A DNA stretch of 64,000 nt from Ruegeria marisrubri (GTDB lineage Bacteria > Pseudomonadota > Alphaproteobacteria > Rhodobacterales > Rhodobacteraceae), in contig NZ_LQBQ01000001.1 of the NCBI RefSeq assembly GCF_001507595.1, positions 1 to 64,000 on the forward strand, read 5' to 3'. Below, one piece after another: positions 6,733 through 16,312 of this stretch. Each line of letters opens with the position of its first letter. Position 1 is the first letter of the stretch. The position numbers and the translations under genes are program-made. The notes below the pieces were generated by a model, which did not search any database, was not told the DNA's origin, and was given only the letters and a program-made list of their open reading frames with translations.

Positions 6733-9486
6733 ATGGGTACCTCTTCGAAACCGGTCTCCAAAAGCGTGTCGTCCTATTGCTATCAATGCGTGGCGGGACC
6801 GGACCTGATGAAGGTCGATGTGATCGACGGTGTGCCGGTGCAGATCCGGCCCAACGGGTCTGCCGCGGCGGTGCATCCCGCCCACGGCAAAGTCTGCGTC
6901 AAGGCGTTTGGCCTGATCCAGAAAACCAATAACCCCAACCGCATCCAGACCCCGATGATCCGCTCCAATCCCAGGAAGGGAAGGGATCAGGATCCCGGGT
7001 TTCGTCCGGCTACCTGGGACGAGGCACTGGATCTGATCTGCGGCAAGCTGATCGATACCCGCAACAAGGGGCTCACTGATGAAAGCGGATTCCCCCGCGT
7101 GGCCGCCAGTTTTGGCGGAGGCGGCACTTCGACCGTCTACATGGGCACCTTCCCGGCGTTTCTGAAAGCCTGGGGCCCGATCGACATGAGCTTTGGCAGC
7201 GGGCAGGGGGTGAAATGCTATCACTCCGAGCACCTGTACGGGGAATTCTGGCACCGGGCCTTCACGGTGTCCCCGGATACGCCGATGGTCGAGTTGATCA
7301 TCTCGTTCGGGGCAAACGTCGAAGCATCGGGCGGCGTCTGCGGCGTGCGTCGCCATGCGGACGCGCGGGATCGTGGTGTCAAGCGGATCCAGGTCGAACC
7401 GCACCTGTCCATCACCGGCGCGTGCTCGGCGGAATGGGTTCCGATCCGTCCGAAAACGGATCCGGCTTTCATGTTCGCGATGCTGCATGTTCTGCTGCAT
7501 GAGGTCGAGCGCGACAGGCTGGACGTGCCTTTTCTGAAAGCGCGGTCTGCCTCGCCCTATCTTGTCGCTCCCAACGGTTTCTACATGCGCGATCCGGCGA
7601 CACGAAAGCCGCTGGTCTGGGATCTGAAGTCGGGACAGGCGGTGCCGTTCGATACCGAAGGCACAGACCCGGCCCTTGACGGCGAGTTCGTCGTGTCCGG
7701 GGTCGAGGTCGGGCCGGATGACAAGACGTGGCAGCACGAGGCGGTGAGCTGCAGGACCGGTTTCGGGCGCCTTGTCGATCACATTGCACCCTACAGCCCG
7801 GAATGGGCCTCGGGTATTTGCGATGTGCCCGCCGGGATGATCCGCAAGACGGCGCTGGAATTCCTGGAACATGCGCATGTCGGAGAAACAATCGAGATCG
7901 ACGGCTGCACGATGCCGTTCCGTCCGGTTGCGATCTCGCTGGGCAAGACGGTCAGCAATGGCTGGGGTGGCTACGAATGTGCCTGGGCCCGCACTTTGAT
8001 GGCTGTGCTGATCGGCGGGCTCGAAGTGCCCGGCGGCACCCTGGGCACCACGGTGCGGCTGAACCGCCCGGCAGACAACCGATGGTCAAGCGTCGTTCCG
8101 GGACCCGACGGGTTCATGAACTATCCGATGAACCCGACCCGAAAGGGCGAGTTCAACGAAACCTCGGGGTCGCGCCACGCGCATACAACGCTCATTCCGC
8201 TGGCCGCAAACTCACCTTGGTCGCAGGCATTGGGCCCGACGCATCTGGCGTGGATGGCCCAGAAACAAGGGTTTGCACACCTGCCTGATCCGACGCCGCC
8301 CGATGTCTGGTTCGTCTACCGGACCAACCCGGTCATCTCCTTCTGGGATACCAAGGCCGTCGGAGAGGCAATCGCGAAATTCCCCTTCACCGTCTGTTTC
8401 GCCTACACGATGGACGAAACGAACCATATGGCCGACGTGCTGCTGCCGGAATGCACCGATCTTGAGGGGTTGCAGCTGATCCGGATCGGCGGTTCGAAAT
8501 ATGTCGAGCAGTTCTGGGAACACCAGGGATTTGCGCTGCGTGATCCAGCTTCGAACCCCATGGGCGAGGCCCGCGACTTCACTTGGATCGCAACGCAGCT
8601 GGCCAAGCGTGTCGGGCTGCTCGAGGAATACAACACCGCCATCAACAAGGGTGCGGCCGGTGTCCGGCTATTCGGCGCGAACTACGATTTCTCGCTGGAG
8701 CCCGAGGCTGAACACTCGGTCGAGGAGATCTGGGACAGTGCCTGCCGTGCCGCCAGCGCGGAGTTGACCGATGGCGCTGAAAGCCAAGGCCTGGAGTATT
8801 ATCGCCAACACGGATTCCGCACCGTGCCGTTCCCCAAGCGACGCTGGTACCTGTACCCGGCGATGGCCGAAAAGGGGCTGAGGTTTGAACTGCCCTACCA
8901 GGAACGCCTGTTGCGGATCGGGCAGGAATTGGGCGCCAGGTTGCACGAAATGGGTATTACCTGGTGGGACCGGCAACTCAGGGAATATGAGGCGCTGCCT
9001 CATTTTCAGGATCTCCAGAGTTTGTGGGAAAAGGCGATCGAGGCGCAATATGACGTCAAAATCGGCGATTACCCGTTCTGGCTGCTATCGGCGCGATCGA
9101 TGCAGTATTCCTGGGGCGGCAACGCCGGTATCCAGATGATCCACGAGGTTGCGGCGAACGTAGCGGGGCATGGTGGAGTGGTGATGAACCCGCAAGCAGC
9201 CGCGAGACTCGGCCTGTCTGAAGGTGACCGGGTCGAAGTTTGCTCTCCGGTGGGTCGCACCGACGGCGCGGTGATCCTGCGCAACGGTATCCGCCCCGAT
9301 ACCTTGCTCATGATCGGGCAGTTCGATCACTGGAAGACACCGTTTGCCAAGGATCTCAAGACGCCCAGCATGAACGGCCTGGTTCCGATGTCGCTGGAAC
9401 TGACCGACGCAACCGGGTCAGGTGCCGATCTTGTGCGGGTGGCCGTGAGAAAGGCAACGGGCGATGCTGCGAGGGCGGGCAAATGA
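6733..9486 (+). CDS. padB: phenylacetyl-CoA:acceptor oxidoreductase, molybdopterin subunit
   Basis: 917 residues of the DMSO-reductase-type molybdopterin family. An N-terminal iron-sulfur segment has C16, C19 and C55. The usual third Cys position is occupied by P23-D24 (C-Y-Q-C-V-A-G-P-D), so cluster ligation is atypical. A molydopterin-dinucleotide binding C-terminal domain follows (I-Q-M-I-H-E-V-A-A-N-V, V-V-M-N-P-Q-A-A-A-R-L-G). No Tat signal is seen, so it is probably cytoplasmic. In the pad pathway this enzyme alpha-oxidises phenylacetyl-CoA to phenylglyoxylate and passes electrons to quinone. The assignment rests on family, length and context: the fused FeS/NrfD partner, the adjacent ligase, and the phenylglyoxylate oxidoreductase genes. 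A related molybdoenzyme with another substrate is possible. Confidence 0.8.
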   Translation: MGTSSKPVSKSVSSYCYQCVAGPDLMKVDVIDGVPVQIRPNGSAAAVHPAHGKVCVKAFGLIQKTNNPNRIQTPMIRSNPRKGRDQDPGFRPATWDEALDLICGKLIDTRNKGLTDESGFPRVAASFGGGGTSTVYMGTFPAFLKAWGPIDMSFGSGQGVKCYHSEHLYGEFWHRAFTVSPDTPMVELIISFGANVEASGGVCGVRRHADARDRGVKRIQVEPHLSITGACSAEWVPIRPKTDPAFMFAMLHVLLHEVERDRLDVPFLKARSASPYLVAPNGFYMRDPATRKPLVWDLKSGQAVPFDTEGTDPALDGEFVVSGVEVGPDDKTWQHEAVSCRTGFGRLVDHIAPYSPEWASGICDVPAGMIRKTALEFLEHAHVGETIEIDGCTMPFRPVAISLGKTVSNGWGGYECAWARTLMAVLIGGLEVPGGTLGTTVRLNRPADNRWSSVVPGPDGFMNYPMNPTRKGEFNETSGSRHAHTTLIPLAANSPWSQALGPTHLAWMAQKQGFAHLPDPTPPDVWFVYRTNPVISFWDTKAVGEAIAKFPFTVCFAYTMDETNHMADVLLPECTDLEGLQLIRIGGSKYVEQFWEHQGFALRDPASNPMGEARDFTWIATQLAKRVGLLEEYNTAINKGAAGVRLFGANYDFSLEPEAEHSVEEIWDSACRAASAELTDGAESQGLEYYRQHGFRTVPFPKRRWYLYPAMAEKGLRFELPYQERLLRIGQELGARLHEMGITWWDRQLREYEALPHFQDLQSLWEKAIEAQYDVKIGDYPFWLLSARSMQYSWGGNAGIQMIHEVAANVAGHGGVVMNPQAAARLGLSEGDRVEVCSPVGRTDGAVILRNGIRPDTLLMIGQFDHWKTPFAKDLKTPSMNGLVPMSLELTDATGSGADLVRVAVRKATGDAARAGK

Positions 9487-11066
9487 CGACATGGGCCATT
9501 GTCGCTGACCTGAATCGCTGCGTGGGCTGCCAGACCTGCACCTCGGCCTGCAAACATGCCAACGCAACCGCGCCCGGCGTACAGTGGCGCAAGGTCTTGG
9601 ATTTCGAAACCGGCGAGTTCCCCACCGTGAACCGGGCCTTCCTGCCCGTGGGGTGCATGCATTGCGACGAACCATCCTGCCTGGATGCCTGCCCCTCGAC
9701 AGCCACGCGCAAGCGCGAGGACGGCATCGTCACCATCGACTATGACCTGTGTATCGGCTGCGCCTATTGCGCGGTATCCTGCCCGTATCAGGCTCGGTTC
9801 CGGGTGGACAAGCCGACTGCGGCCTACGGCGGCATGCCGATGCGCCACGAGGCCAAGCGCGAGGATCCGGCCCGGCTTGGCGTGGCGCAGAAATGTACGC
9901 TGTGCGTCGAGCGCATCGACGAAGGGCTTGCCAACGGCCTCGTGCCCGGTGTCGACATGCAGGCGACGCCCGCCTGCGTGGCGTCCTGCATCTCGGGCGC
10001 GCTGCAGATGGGAGATCTGGACGACCCAAACAGCAATGTCTCGACGCTGCTGCGCACCAAGCGCCATTTCCGCATGCACGAGGAACTGGGGAACGGCCCC
10101 AACATCTATTACCTCTATGATGGCGAGATCGACGAAGTGTCCACTCCGAATGCGGTGCCGATGGTGGCCGAGCCGGTGGGGCTGGCGGCGGTATCGCCGA
10201 AACGCCAGACGAACTGGGACTGGCGGGCCGCCGCGAATTTCATCTGCGGCGGCACGGGCACGGGCCTGCTGGCAACGACGATGGCGGCGGGGCTGTTCGC
10301 GCCGGTGCTGTGGCCGGCGGTGCTGGTGGCGCTGGCCATCGTCGCGTCCGGGCTGTTCTGCATCTGGCTTGAAATCGGGCGCCCGTGGCGGTTCTTGAAC
10401 GTGTTCCTCAATGCCCGGTTCAGTTGGATGACCCGAGAGGCGATGGCGGCGGTGCCGTTCTTCGGGTTCGGGGGGCTGTCATGGCTGTTGGGTTCGCCGG
10501 TGCTCGGGGTGCTGGGCGCGTTGAGCGGCTTGGTCTTCCTTTATTGTCAGGGGCGGATTCTGCGCGCCGCAAAGGGGATCCCCGCGTGGCGCCGGCCGGC
10601 GATTGTGCCGTTGATTCTGTTCACCGGCCTGGCCGAGGGGGCGGGCGTGCTTGCGGTGCTGGCCTTCGCAACGGGATGGAGCGCCGCGATCGGCACCAGT
10701 CTGGCGGCCGTCCTGCTGGTTCTGGTGGGGCTCCGTTTCGTGATGTGGCAACGCTACCGCGCGGACCTTGACCGGACCGGCGCCCCCACCGGGACGTTCC
10801 AGGCGTTCGACGCGATGCAGGCCGGGCTGTCGGCGGTGCCGCAGGGCGTCGTGGCCGGCTTGGTCCTGCTTGCGACCTTGGTGCCCACGGGGCAGGGGCT
10901 GCTCTTGGCCCTGGCAGGGCTGGGTGCGGCGGTCACCGGCTGGCTGTTCAAGCACACGCTGATCACAAAGGCCGCATTCACCCAAGGGTACGCGATCAAC
11001 AGGATGCCTGCTCGCGGTGCCGGCAAGAGCAGCCCGGGCGTTCAACCAGGATGGCGCAAGGCCTGA
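9483..11066 (+). CDS. padC-padD: fused iron-sulfur/NrfD-type membrane subunit (PadC-PadD fusion)
   Basis: 527 residues starting at ATG 9483, overlapping the padB stop (ATGA). Residues 1 to about 230 are a four-cluster ferredoxin subunit: C13-x2-C16-x2-C19-x3-C23, then C-M-H-C-D-E-P-S-C, C-I-G-C-A-Y-C-A-V-S-C and K-C-T-L-C-V-E. From about residue 245 the protein becomes a polytopic membrane domain with some eight helices of the NrfD/DmsC anchor type (I-W-L-E-I-G-R-P-W-R). Electrons from the molybdenum subunit would pass through the clusters to the quinone pool. In known pad systems these are two separate proteins. Here the frame is continuous with no stop between them. Confidence 0.85.
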   Translation: MTTWAIVADLNRCVGCQTCTSACKHANATAPGVQWRKVLDFETGEFPTVNRAFLPVGCMHCDEPSCLDACPSTATRKREDGIVTIDYDLCIGCAYCAVSCPYQARFRVDKPTAAYGGMPMRHEAKREDPARLGVAQKCTLCVERIDEGLANGLVPGVDMQATPACVASCISGALQMGDLDDPNSNVSTLLRTKRHFRMHEELGNGPNIYYLYDGEIDEVSTPNAVPMVAEPVGLAAVSPKRQTNWDWRAAANFICGGTGTGLLATTMAAGLFAPVLWPAVLVALAIVASGLFCIWLEIGRPWRFLNVFLNARFSWMTREAMAAVPFFGFGGLSWLLGSPVLGVLGALSGLVFLYCQGRILRAAKGIPAWRRPAIVPLILFTGLAEGAGVLAVLAFATGWSAAIGTSLAAVLLVLVGLRFVMWQRYRADLDRTGAPTGTFQAFDAMQAGLSAVPQGVVAGLVLLATLVPTGQGLLLALAGLGAAVTGWLFKHTLITKAAFTQGYAINRMPARGAGKSSPGVQPGWRKA

Positions 11067-11108
11067 CCCGGCAAGCCCGGGGCGCCGAAGTTCAGGGAGG
11101 AAGAACCG

Positions 11109-12431
11109 ATGCTGGTAACCAACCAAATCGACCCGGGGTTCATGTTCGAGCCACCGGCAGAGACCATGTCGCGCGCCGAGATCGGCGCGCTGCAACTGGA
11201 ACGCCTGCGCTGGTCGCTGGAGCGTGCCTATACCGACGTGCCGCATTACCGCGCGGCCTTCGACAAGGCTGGCGTCACGCCGGCGGATCTGGGCAGTCTC
11301 GCGGATCTGCGGCATTTCCCCTTCACCGAGAAAACCCACCTGCGAGACAATTACCCGTTCGAGATGTTCGCCATGCCGCTGGAGAAGATGGCGCGCATCC
11401 ATGCCTCGTCTGGCACCACCGGCAAGCCCACGGTGGTGGGGTATTCCGCTGGCGATCTTGAACGGTGGGCTGGCCTGATGGCGCGGTCGATGGCGGCGGC
11501 GGGCATCCGGCCCGGGGACCTGGTGCACAACGCCTATGGCTACGGTTTGTTCACCGGCGGGCTGGGCGCGCATTGCGGCGCCGAGAGGCTTGGTTGCGTG
11601 GTCGTGCCGATCTCGGGTGGTGGGACAGAGCGGCAAGTCACACTGCTGCGGGATTTTGGCCCCGGCATCCTGTGCGCCACCCCGTCCTACGCGCTCAACA
11701 TCGCCGAGGTGGCCGAGGTCATGGGGGTCGATATCGCCCGCCTGCCGTTGCGGCGCGGGCTGTTCGGCGCCGAACCGTGGTCGAATGAAATGCGGGCCGA
11801 ACTGGACCGGCGCCTTGGTATCAAGGCGGTCGATATCTATGGCCTGTCCGAGATCATGGGGCCGGGTGTCGCCTGCGAATGCGATGCCGAGCGCGACGGC
11901 CTGCACGGGTGGGAAGACCACTTCCTGTTCGAGATCATCGACCCCGAAACGCAAGAACCGCTACCGATGGGGGAGTCAGGGGAACTGGTGATCACGACCC
12001 TGACCAAGGAAGCGATGCCGATGATCCGCTATCGCACCCGGGACATCACCCGCCTGAGCGACGAGCCCTGCAGCTGCGGGCGCACCCATGTGCGTATCCT
12101 GCGTGTCGACGGGCGCAACGACGACATGATGATCATCCGGGGCGTGAACGTCTATCCCTCGCAGGTAGAGGCGGTGCTGGTGGGCTTCGAAGGTCTGTCG
12201 CCGCACTACCAGATCAAGCTGTTCAAGGACGGGCCGCTGGACGCCATGAGCCTGGATGTCGAGGTCGCCCCGGAAGCCTCGACAAGCCGCGAGGCGCTGG
12301 CGGAAAAGGCGGCGGAGGTACGCCACCACATCAAGTCGACCATCGGGGTGACCTGCGCGGTGAACGTGAAGGCGCCGGGAGAAGTCCCGAGATCCGAGGG
12401 CAAGGCGGTGCGGGTGGTGGACCTGCGCTGA
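11109..12431 (+). CDS. paaK: phenylacetate-CoA ligase
   Basis: 440 residues, the usual length for PaaK/PadJ-type AMP-forming ligases. It shows the P-loop motif S-S-G-T-T-G-K-P-T-V-V-G-Y, the Y-G-L-S-E-I-M-G-P-G motif, R-Y-R-T-R-D, C-S-C-G-R-T-H and the hinge/K-containing tail R-S-E-G-K-A-V-R. It activates phenylacetate (ATP, CoA, AMP and PPi), feeding PadBCD just upstream. An A-G-G-G-A-G-G-A-A ribosome site precedes the ATG. It lies 42 bp after padC-D and ends at the bidirectional terminator 12463-12486. By context it serves the anaerobic pad route rather than the aerobic paa route, since no paa epoxidase genes are present. Confidence 0.9.
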   Translation: MLVTNQIDPGFMFEPPAETMSRAEIGALQLERLRWSLERAYTDVPHYRAAFDKAGVTPADLGSLADLRHFPFTEKTHLRDNYPFEMFAMPLEKMARIHASSGTTGKPTVVGYSAGDLERWAGLMARSMAAAGIRPGDLVHNAYGYGLFTGGLGAHCGAERLGCVVVPISGGGTERQVTLLRDFGPGILCATPSYALNIAEVAEVMGVDIARLPLRRGLFGAEPWSNEMRAELDRRLGIKAVDIYGLSEIMGPGVACECDAERDGLHGWEDHFLFEIIDPETQEPLPMGESGELVITTLTKEAMPMIRYRTRDITRLSDEPCSCGRTHVRILRVDGRNDDMMIIRGVNVYPSQVEAVLVGFEGLSPHYQIKLFKDGPLDAMSLDVEVAPEASTSREALAEKAAEVRHHIKSTIGVTCAVNVKAPGEVPRSEGKAVRVVDLR

Positions 12432-12462
12432 TCGGCTGGCCGGTAAAGCGGAAAAGGAAGAA

Positions 12463-12486
12463 GGGGCCGCCCGGATGGGCGGCCCC
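12463..12486. terminator. bidirectional terminator between paaK and korB
   Basis: Perfect 10-bp stem GGGGCCGCCC / GGGCGGCCCC with a GGAT loop, between the convergent ends of paaK (12431) and korB (12514). There is no long T tract on either strand, but position and strength fit a shared terminator. Confidence 0.75.
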
Positions 12487-12513
12487 GTCCTGTTGCTGAG
12501 GCGGGGGGCGGCC

Positions 12514-13338
12514 TCAGATCTCGAAGGCGGCCTCGAGCGCGGAGATATCTCCCTCTTCATCGGACACCGAGGCGAAATAGGGTTTGCGCCGACCACGGTA
12601 GAGAATGCCGGTATTCATGCCGTCATCGGTCATGATGCGCCGCGCCGCGCGGGCGGGATCGTCGGTCTCGGGCACGCTGGCAAGGTGAACCTGGTTTTTC
12701 CACTCCCGCTCGTCCGGCCGGAAGGTCACGCAGGGGCTGAGGATCTCGACGAATGAAAAGCCCGGGTGGTTGATCGCCTGGACGATGGTTTCCGTGCAGG
12801 CCTTGATGTCGCCGGAAAACTCGCGGGCAACGAAATTGGCCCCCGAGGCCAGCGCGATCACCAGCGGGTGGAACGGCGACAGCCCGGTGCCGCCGGGCGA
12901 CAGGGCGCTGTCCCAGTCCGGCTCGGTCGTCGGTGAAGGCTGCCCCTTGGTCATCCCGTAGACGCGGTTGTCCATCACGATATAGGTCATGTCCACGTTG
13001 CGGCGGCAGGCATGCAGGAAGTGGTTGCCACCGATCGAGAACCCGTCGCCGTCACCGCTCATGGCCAGAACCGTCAAGTCGGGGCGCGCAACCTTGAGGC
13101 CCGCGGCCACCGCCAGCGACCGGCCATGAACCCCGTGGAAGCCGTAGCAGTTGGTATAGGCCGGGATCCGCGAGGAACAGCCGATGCCGGATATGACGGC
13201 GATCTGCTCGGGTGGTCGTCCGAGTTTTGCCAGTGCCTTGGTAATCGACATCAGGACGTGGAAATCTCCGCATCCGGGACACCAGATCGGGTTTATGTCT
13301 GATTTGTAGTCGCTTGCTTTGAAACAGGGCGCGTTCAT
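12514..13338 (-). CDS. korB: 2-oxoacid:ferredoxin oxidoreductase beta subunit (2-oxoglutarate type)
   Basis: 274 residues. The N-terminal P-I-W-C-P-G-C-G-D-F-H motif and the thiamine-pyrophosphate motif G-D-G-D-G-F-S-I-G-G-N-H-F...D-N-R-V-Y-G-M-T-K-G-Q identify the beta (TPP) subunit of the KorAB/OforB family. With KorA it oxidises 2-oxoglutarate to succinyl-CoA and reduces low-potential ferredoxin. In Thauera-type benzoyl-CoA metabolism this regenerates the ferredoxin used by benzoyl-CoA reductase. The start at 13338 overlaps the korA stop (ATGA). An in-frame ATG at 13350 lies inside korA and is unlikely. Confidence 0.9.
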   Translation of the reverse strand: MNAPCFKASDYKSDINPIWCPGCGDFHVLMSITKALAKLGRPPEQIAVISGIGCSSRIPAYTNCYGFHGVHGRSLAVAAGLKVARPDLTVLAMSGDGDGFSIGGNHFLHACRRNVDMTYIVMDNRVYGMTKGQPSPTTEPDWDSALSPGGTGLSPFHPLVIALASGANFVAREFSGDIKACTETIVQAINHPGFSFVEILSPCVTFRPDEREWKNQVHLASVPETDDPARAARRIMTDDGMNTGILYRGRRKPYFASVSDEEGDISALEAAFEI

Positions 13339-15077
13339 TGTGCTTTCCATTCCCGGATCTGAGTGGCGATTTCGTCGGGGCCGATGATATACGGGCCCTC
13401 GCGATTGAGCGACCTGACCTCGTAGGGCAGGTCGATATGCGCACGGATGTGTCGGTAGAACTGGCCAGAGAAACTTTGTTCCACGAATAGCACCCGCTTC
13501 GCCCCGGCAAGGGCACCTTCCAAGGCCTTGAGGGGAACCGGCAGGATCTGGCGCAACGAAACAAGGCGGGCCGAGATGCCTTCGGCGGCCAGGGCGTCGA
13601 TTGCCTCGCGCGCAGCGCCGGTCAGGGACCCCCAGGTCAGGATCACGGTGTCGCTGCCATCGTCACCTTCGGCCACGCCCCAGTGATCGCCGTAGTCGAA
13701 GCCCTCGATCTTGGTGCGGCGCTTCTCGAGTTGTATCCGTTGGTCGTGCCTGGCCGAGGATGGGGCACCGCGTTCGGTATGCGTCAGCCCGTCGGCGGTG
13801 TATTGGCCTCCGTTTTGTCCCGGGATGGACATCGGCGACACGCCATCGGCTGTCACGGCGTAGCGCTTGTAGGGCTCGTCCGCTTTTTCAAAGGGCTTGC
13901 GGCGGGTCAGGAAGCTCACCTCGGCCGGTTTGTCGATCAGAACGCGGGCCTGCCCGATGGACTGGTCCGAAAGCAGGATCACCGGGGACTGCAACGTCTC
14001 TGCGATATGAACCGCCCATTGCGCGGTGAATAGGCAGTCGGCGACGCCCAGCGGCGCCACGACCACGTGGTCCGCGTCGCCGTGGAACCCGTAGACCGCG
14101 ATGTTCAGGTCGGATTGCTCGGACTTGGTGGCGATGCCGGTCGACGGCCCTACCCGCATCACGTCGACGACGACGATCGGGGTTTCGGACGCCGCCGCAA
14201 GGCCCAGGCTCTCCATCATCAACGACAATCCTGGCCCCGAGGTGGCGGTGATCGACGGGCGGCCGCCGAAAGAGGCGCCGATGATCATGTTGATCGAGGC
14301 CAGCTCGTCCTCGGCCTGCACCAATGCGCCGCCGACCGAGGCGAGGGCGGGCGCCAGGTATTCCAGAACTTCGGTCGCCGGCGTGATCGGGTAGGCGGCC
14401 GCAAAACGGATGCCGCCGCGAAGGGCCCCGAGGCCCACCGCCTCGTTGCCGGTGATCAGCCAACGGTCGCAGGTCTTTTCTGCGGGCGGGGCCATTGAGA
14501 TCGCGTGGCCGAACCCTGCCGCCGCTTGAATTCCGGCCTCGATGCAGGCGCGCCCATTTTCTATCGCCGCCTCTCCCTTGCTGCCTAGCTTGGTGGCAAC
14601 AACTTCCATCACGCGTTCCAGCGACAGACCGACCAGCTGAGTCACAAGGCCGACCGAGATCATGTTCTCGCGCCCGCCCGGCAGCGACTTTGCAAGTTCT
14701 CCGATCGGGCATTGCACGATGGTGCAGTCGGCTTCGAGTACTGCCTTCGGCGGATCACCGGCAGCAGGATCACAGATTACCAGACCGCCCGAAGCGACCG
14801 GCATGGCGTTGATGAAGCGATCGGCGTTTTTCCAGTCGATGGCGACGAGGATATCGAACTGTTTTGACATGCAACTGGCGGGCTTGGTCGACAGTCGCAC
14901 CAACGCGGCCGCCTCGCCGCCGCGAATCTGCGGTCCAACCGAGCGGTTCAGCAATCCGTACCAACCGGACTTGCCGGCCGCTTCCAGCAGGATGGCCCCC
15001 GCCGTCATCGCGCCGGCCCCGCCGCTGCCTACGATGGCAAATGAGATGTTGTTCGCGTGGTCAGAGTGGGCATTCAT
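13335..15077 (-). CDS. korA: 2-oxoacid:ferredoxin oxidoreductase alpha subunit (gamma-alpha fusion)
   Basis: About 580 residues. An N-terminal gamma domain (I-V-G-S-G-G-A-G-A-M-T-A-G) is fused to the alpha domain (A-Y-P-I-T-P-A-T-E-V-L-E-Y-L; Q-A-E-D-E-L-A-S-I-N; T-S-G-P-G-L-S-L-M). This is the standard two-subunit KorA layout. It forms the KorAB complex with the next gene and should supply reduced ferredoxin to BcrCBAD, whose operon is divergently transcribed. The start at 15077 has GGA about eight bases upstream; ATG at 15089 is also possible. The promoter is in 15078-15235 and carries the operator at 15156-15175, where TAATTT on this strand fits a -10. Confidence 0.9.
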   Translation of the reverse strand: MNAHSDHANNISFAIVGSGGAGAMTAGAILLEAAGKSGWYGLLNRSVGPQIRGGEAAALVRLSTKPASCMSKQFDILVAIDWKNADRFINAMPVASGGLVICDPAAGDPPKAVLEADCTIVQCPIGELAKSLPGGRENMISVGLVTQLVGLSLERVMEVVATKLGSKGEAAIENGRACIEAGIQAAAGFGHAISMAPPAEKTCDRWLITGNEAVGLGALRGGIRFAAAYPITPATEVLEYLAPALASVGGALVQAEDELASINMIIGASFGGRPSITATSGPGLSLMMESLGLAAASETPIVVVDVMRVGPSTGIATKSEQSDLNIAVYGFHGDADHVVVAPLGVADCLFTAQWAVHIAETLQSPVILLSDQSIGQARVLIDKPAEVSFLTRRKPFEKADEPYKRYAVTADGVSPMSIPGQNGGQYTADGLTHTERGAPSSARHDQRIQLEKRRTKIEGFDYGDHWGVAEGDDGSDTVILTWGSLTGAAREAIDALAAEGISARLVSLRQILPVPLKALEGALAGAKRVLFVEQSFSGQFYRHIRAHIDLPYEVRSLNREGPYIIGPDEIATQIREWKAQ

Positions 15078-15155
15078 GATCGTTTCCATCTGCGTTTCGG
15101 CGGGCTTCCCGCCATGTTTCCCGCGCCGCCCTTTTTCTTTGTTGACTAAAAAATG

Positions 15156-15175
15156 GTAATGCGGTACCAAATTAC
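15156..15175. promoter_or_regulatory. operator copy 2, between korAB and the had-oah-dch-bcr operon
   Basis: Sequence GTA-ATGC-GGTACC-AAAT-TAC, the same 20-bp palindrome as at four other promoters. It sits in the divergent intergenic region, 60 bases from the had start and 78 bases from the korA start, so it can act on both. A TTGACT at 15142-15147 is a possible -35 for the rightward promoter. Confidence 0.75.
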
Positions 15176-15235
15176 GGTAATAAAGATCGAGACTGCTGTC
15201 AACATGGCTCTCGAGCCGGGAATGGGAGGATCAGG

Positions 15236-16300
15236 ATGCCGACACGCTGGATGATGGTTTCGCCGGGGGAGCCGCTGGAAAAGGTTGAGTTCGAGCTTGA
15301 AAAGCCTGGCCCGGGCGATGTTGTCGTCGAGGTGTCGGGCTGCGGCGTGTGCCACACGGATCTGGGGTATTTTTATGATGGCGTGCGCACCAATCACGCG
15401 CTGCCGCTTGCATTGGGGCACGAAATCAGCGGCACGGTGGTAGATGTCGGCGAGGGCGCGGAGGAATGGCTTGGTCAGACCGTGATCGTGCCGGCGGTCA
15501 TGCCCTGCGGCGAATGCGACCTTTGCAAGCGCGGCAAGGGCACCATTTGCCGGGCTCAGAAGATGCCGGGTAACGATATTCAGGGCGGATTTGCCAGCCA
15601 TATCAACGTGCCCGCGCGCGGGCTATGTTCGGTTGATACCGACAGGCTTGCAGCCGTGGGGCTGACGCTGGCGGATGTCTCGGTGGTGGCGGATGCGCTG
15701 ACTACGCCATACCAGGCGGCGGTGCAGGCCGGTATCTCGGACGGTGACCTTGTCATCGTGAACGGCGTCGGCGGCGTCGGCGGATACGCGGTTCAGGTGG
15801 CCCATGCGCTTGGCGCAACCGTGGTCGCGATCGACGTGGTGCCCGAGAAGCTGGAGGCCGTGGGCGACTATGGCGCAGCCCTGACGCTGAACGCCCGCGA
15901 ACACGACGCGCGGAGCCTGAAGAAGACGATCGCGGAGTTTGCCAAGGCCAACGGCCTGAGGTCGACGGAATGGATCATCATGGAGTGTTCGGGCACCGCG
16001 GCCGGGCAGGCTACGGCCTTCAGCCTGCTGAACCACGGCGCGACCATGTGCGTGGTCGGCTTCACGATGGACAAACTCGAGGTACGGCTGTCGAACCTGA
16101 TGGCGTTCCATGCTCGTCTGTTGGGCAACTGGGGGTGTCCGCCCGAACTTTATCCCGGCGCTCTGGAACTGGTGATGAGCGGCAAGGTCAAGCTGACCCC
16201 GTTCGTCGAACAGCGGCCGCTGAATGACATCAACGACGTTTTCAAGGCTGTCCACGAAGGAAAGATGACCCGGCGCCAGATCCTCGTGCCCGGACTCTAA
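15236..16300 (+). CDS. had: 6-hydroxycyclohex-1-ene-1-carbonyl-CoA dehydrogenase
   Basis: 354 residues of the zinc-dependent MDR alcohol dehydrogenase family. Catalytic-zinc residues are in C-G-V-C-H-T-D-L and G-H-E-I-S-G; structural-zinc cysteines are in [15 protein letters not shown]; the NAD motif is [11 protein letters not shown]. Had oxidises 6-hydroxycyclohexene-carbonyl-CoA to the 6-oxo compound after benzoyl-CoA reduction and Dch hydration. The specific call rests on being directly followed by oah, dch and bcrCBAD. It is the first gene of this operon, with GGGAGGATCAGG before the ATG. Confidence 0.92.
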   Translation: MPTRWMMVSPGEPLEKVEFELEKPGPGDVVVEVSGCGVCHTDLGYFYDGVRTNHALPLALGHEISGTVVDVGEGAEEWLGQTVIVPAVMPCGECDLCKRGKGTICRAQKMPGNDIQGGFASHINVPARGLCSVDTDRLAAVGLTLADVSVVADALTTPYQAAVQAGISDGDLVIVNGVGGVGGYAVQVAHALGATVVAIDVVPEKLEAVGDYGAALTLNAREHDARSLKKTIAEFAKANGLRSTEWIIMECSGTAAGQATAFSLLNHGATMCVVGFTMDKLEVRLSNLMAFHARLLGNWGCPPELYPGALELVMSGKVKLTPFVEQRPLNDINDVFKAVHEGKMTRRQILVPGL

Positions 16301-16312
16301 AGGAGCAACATC

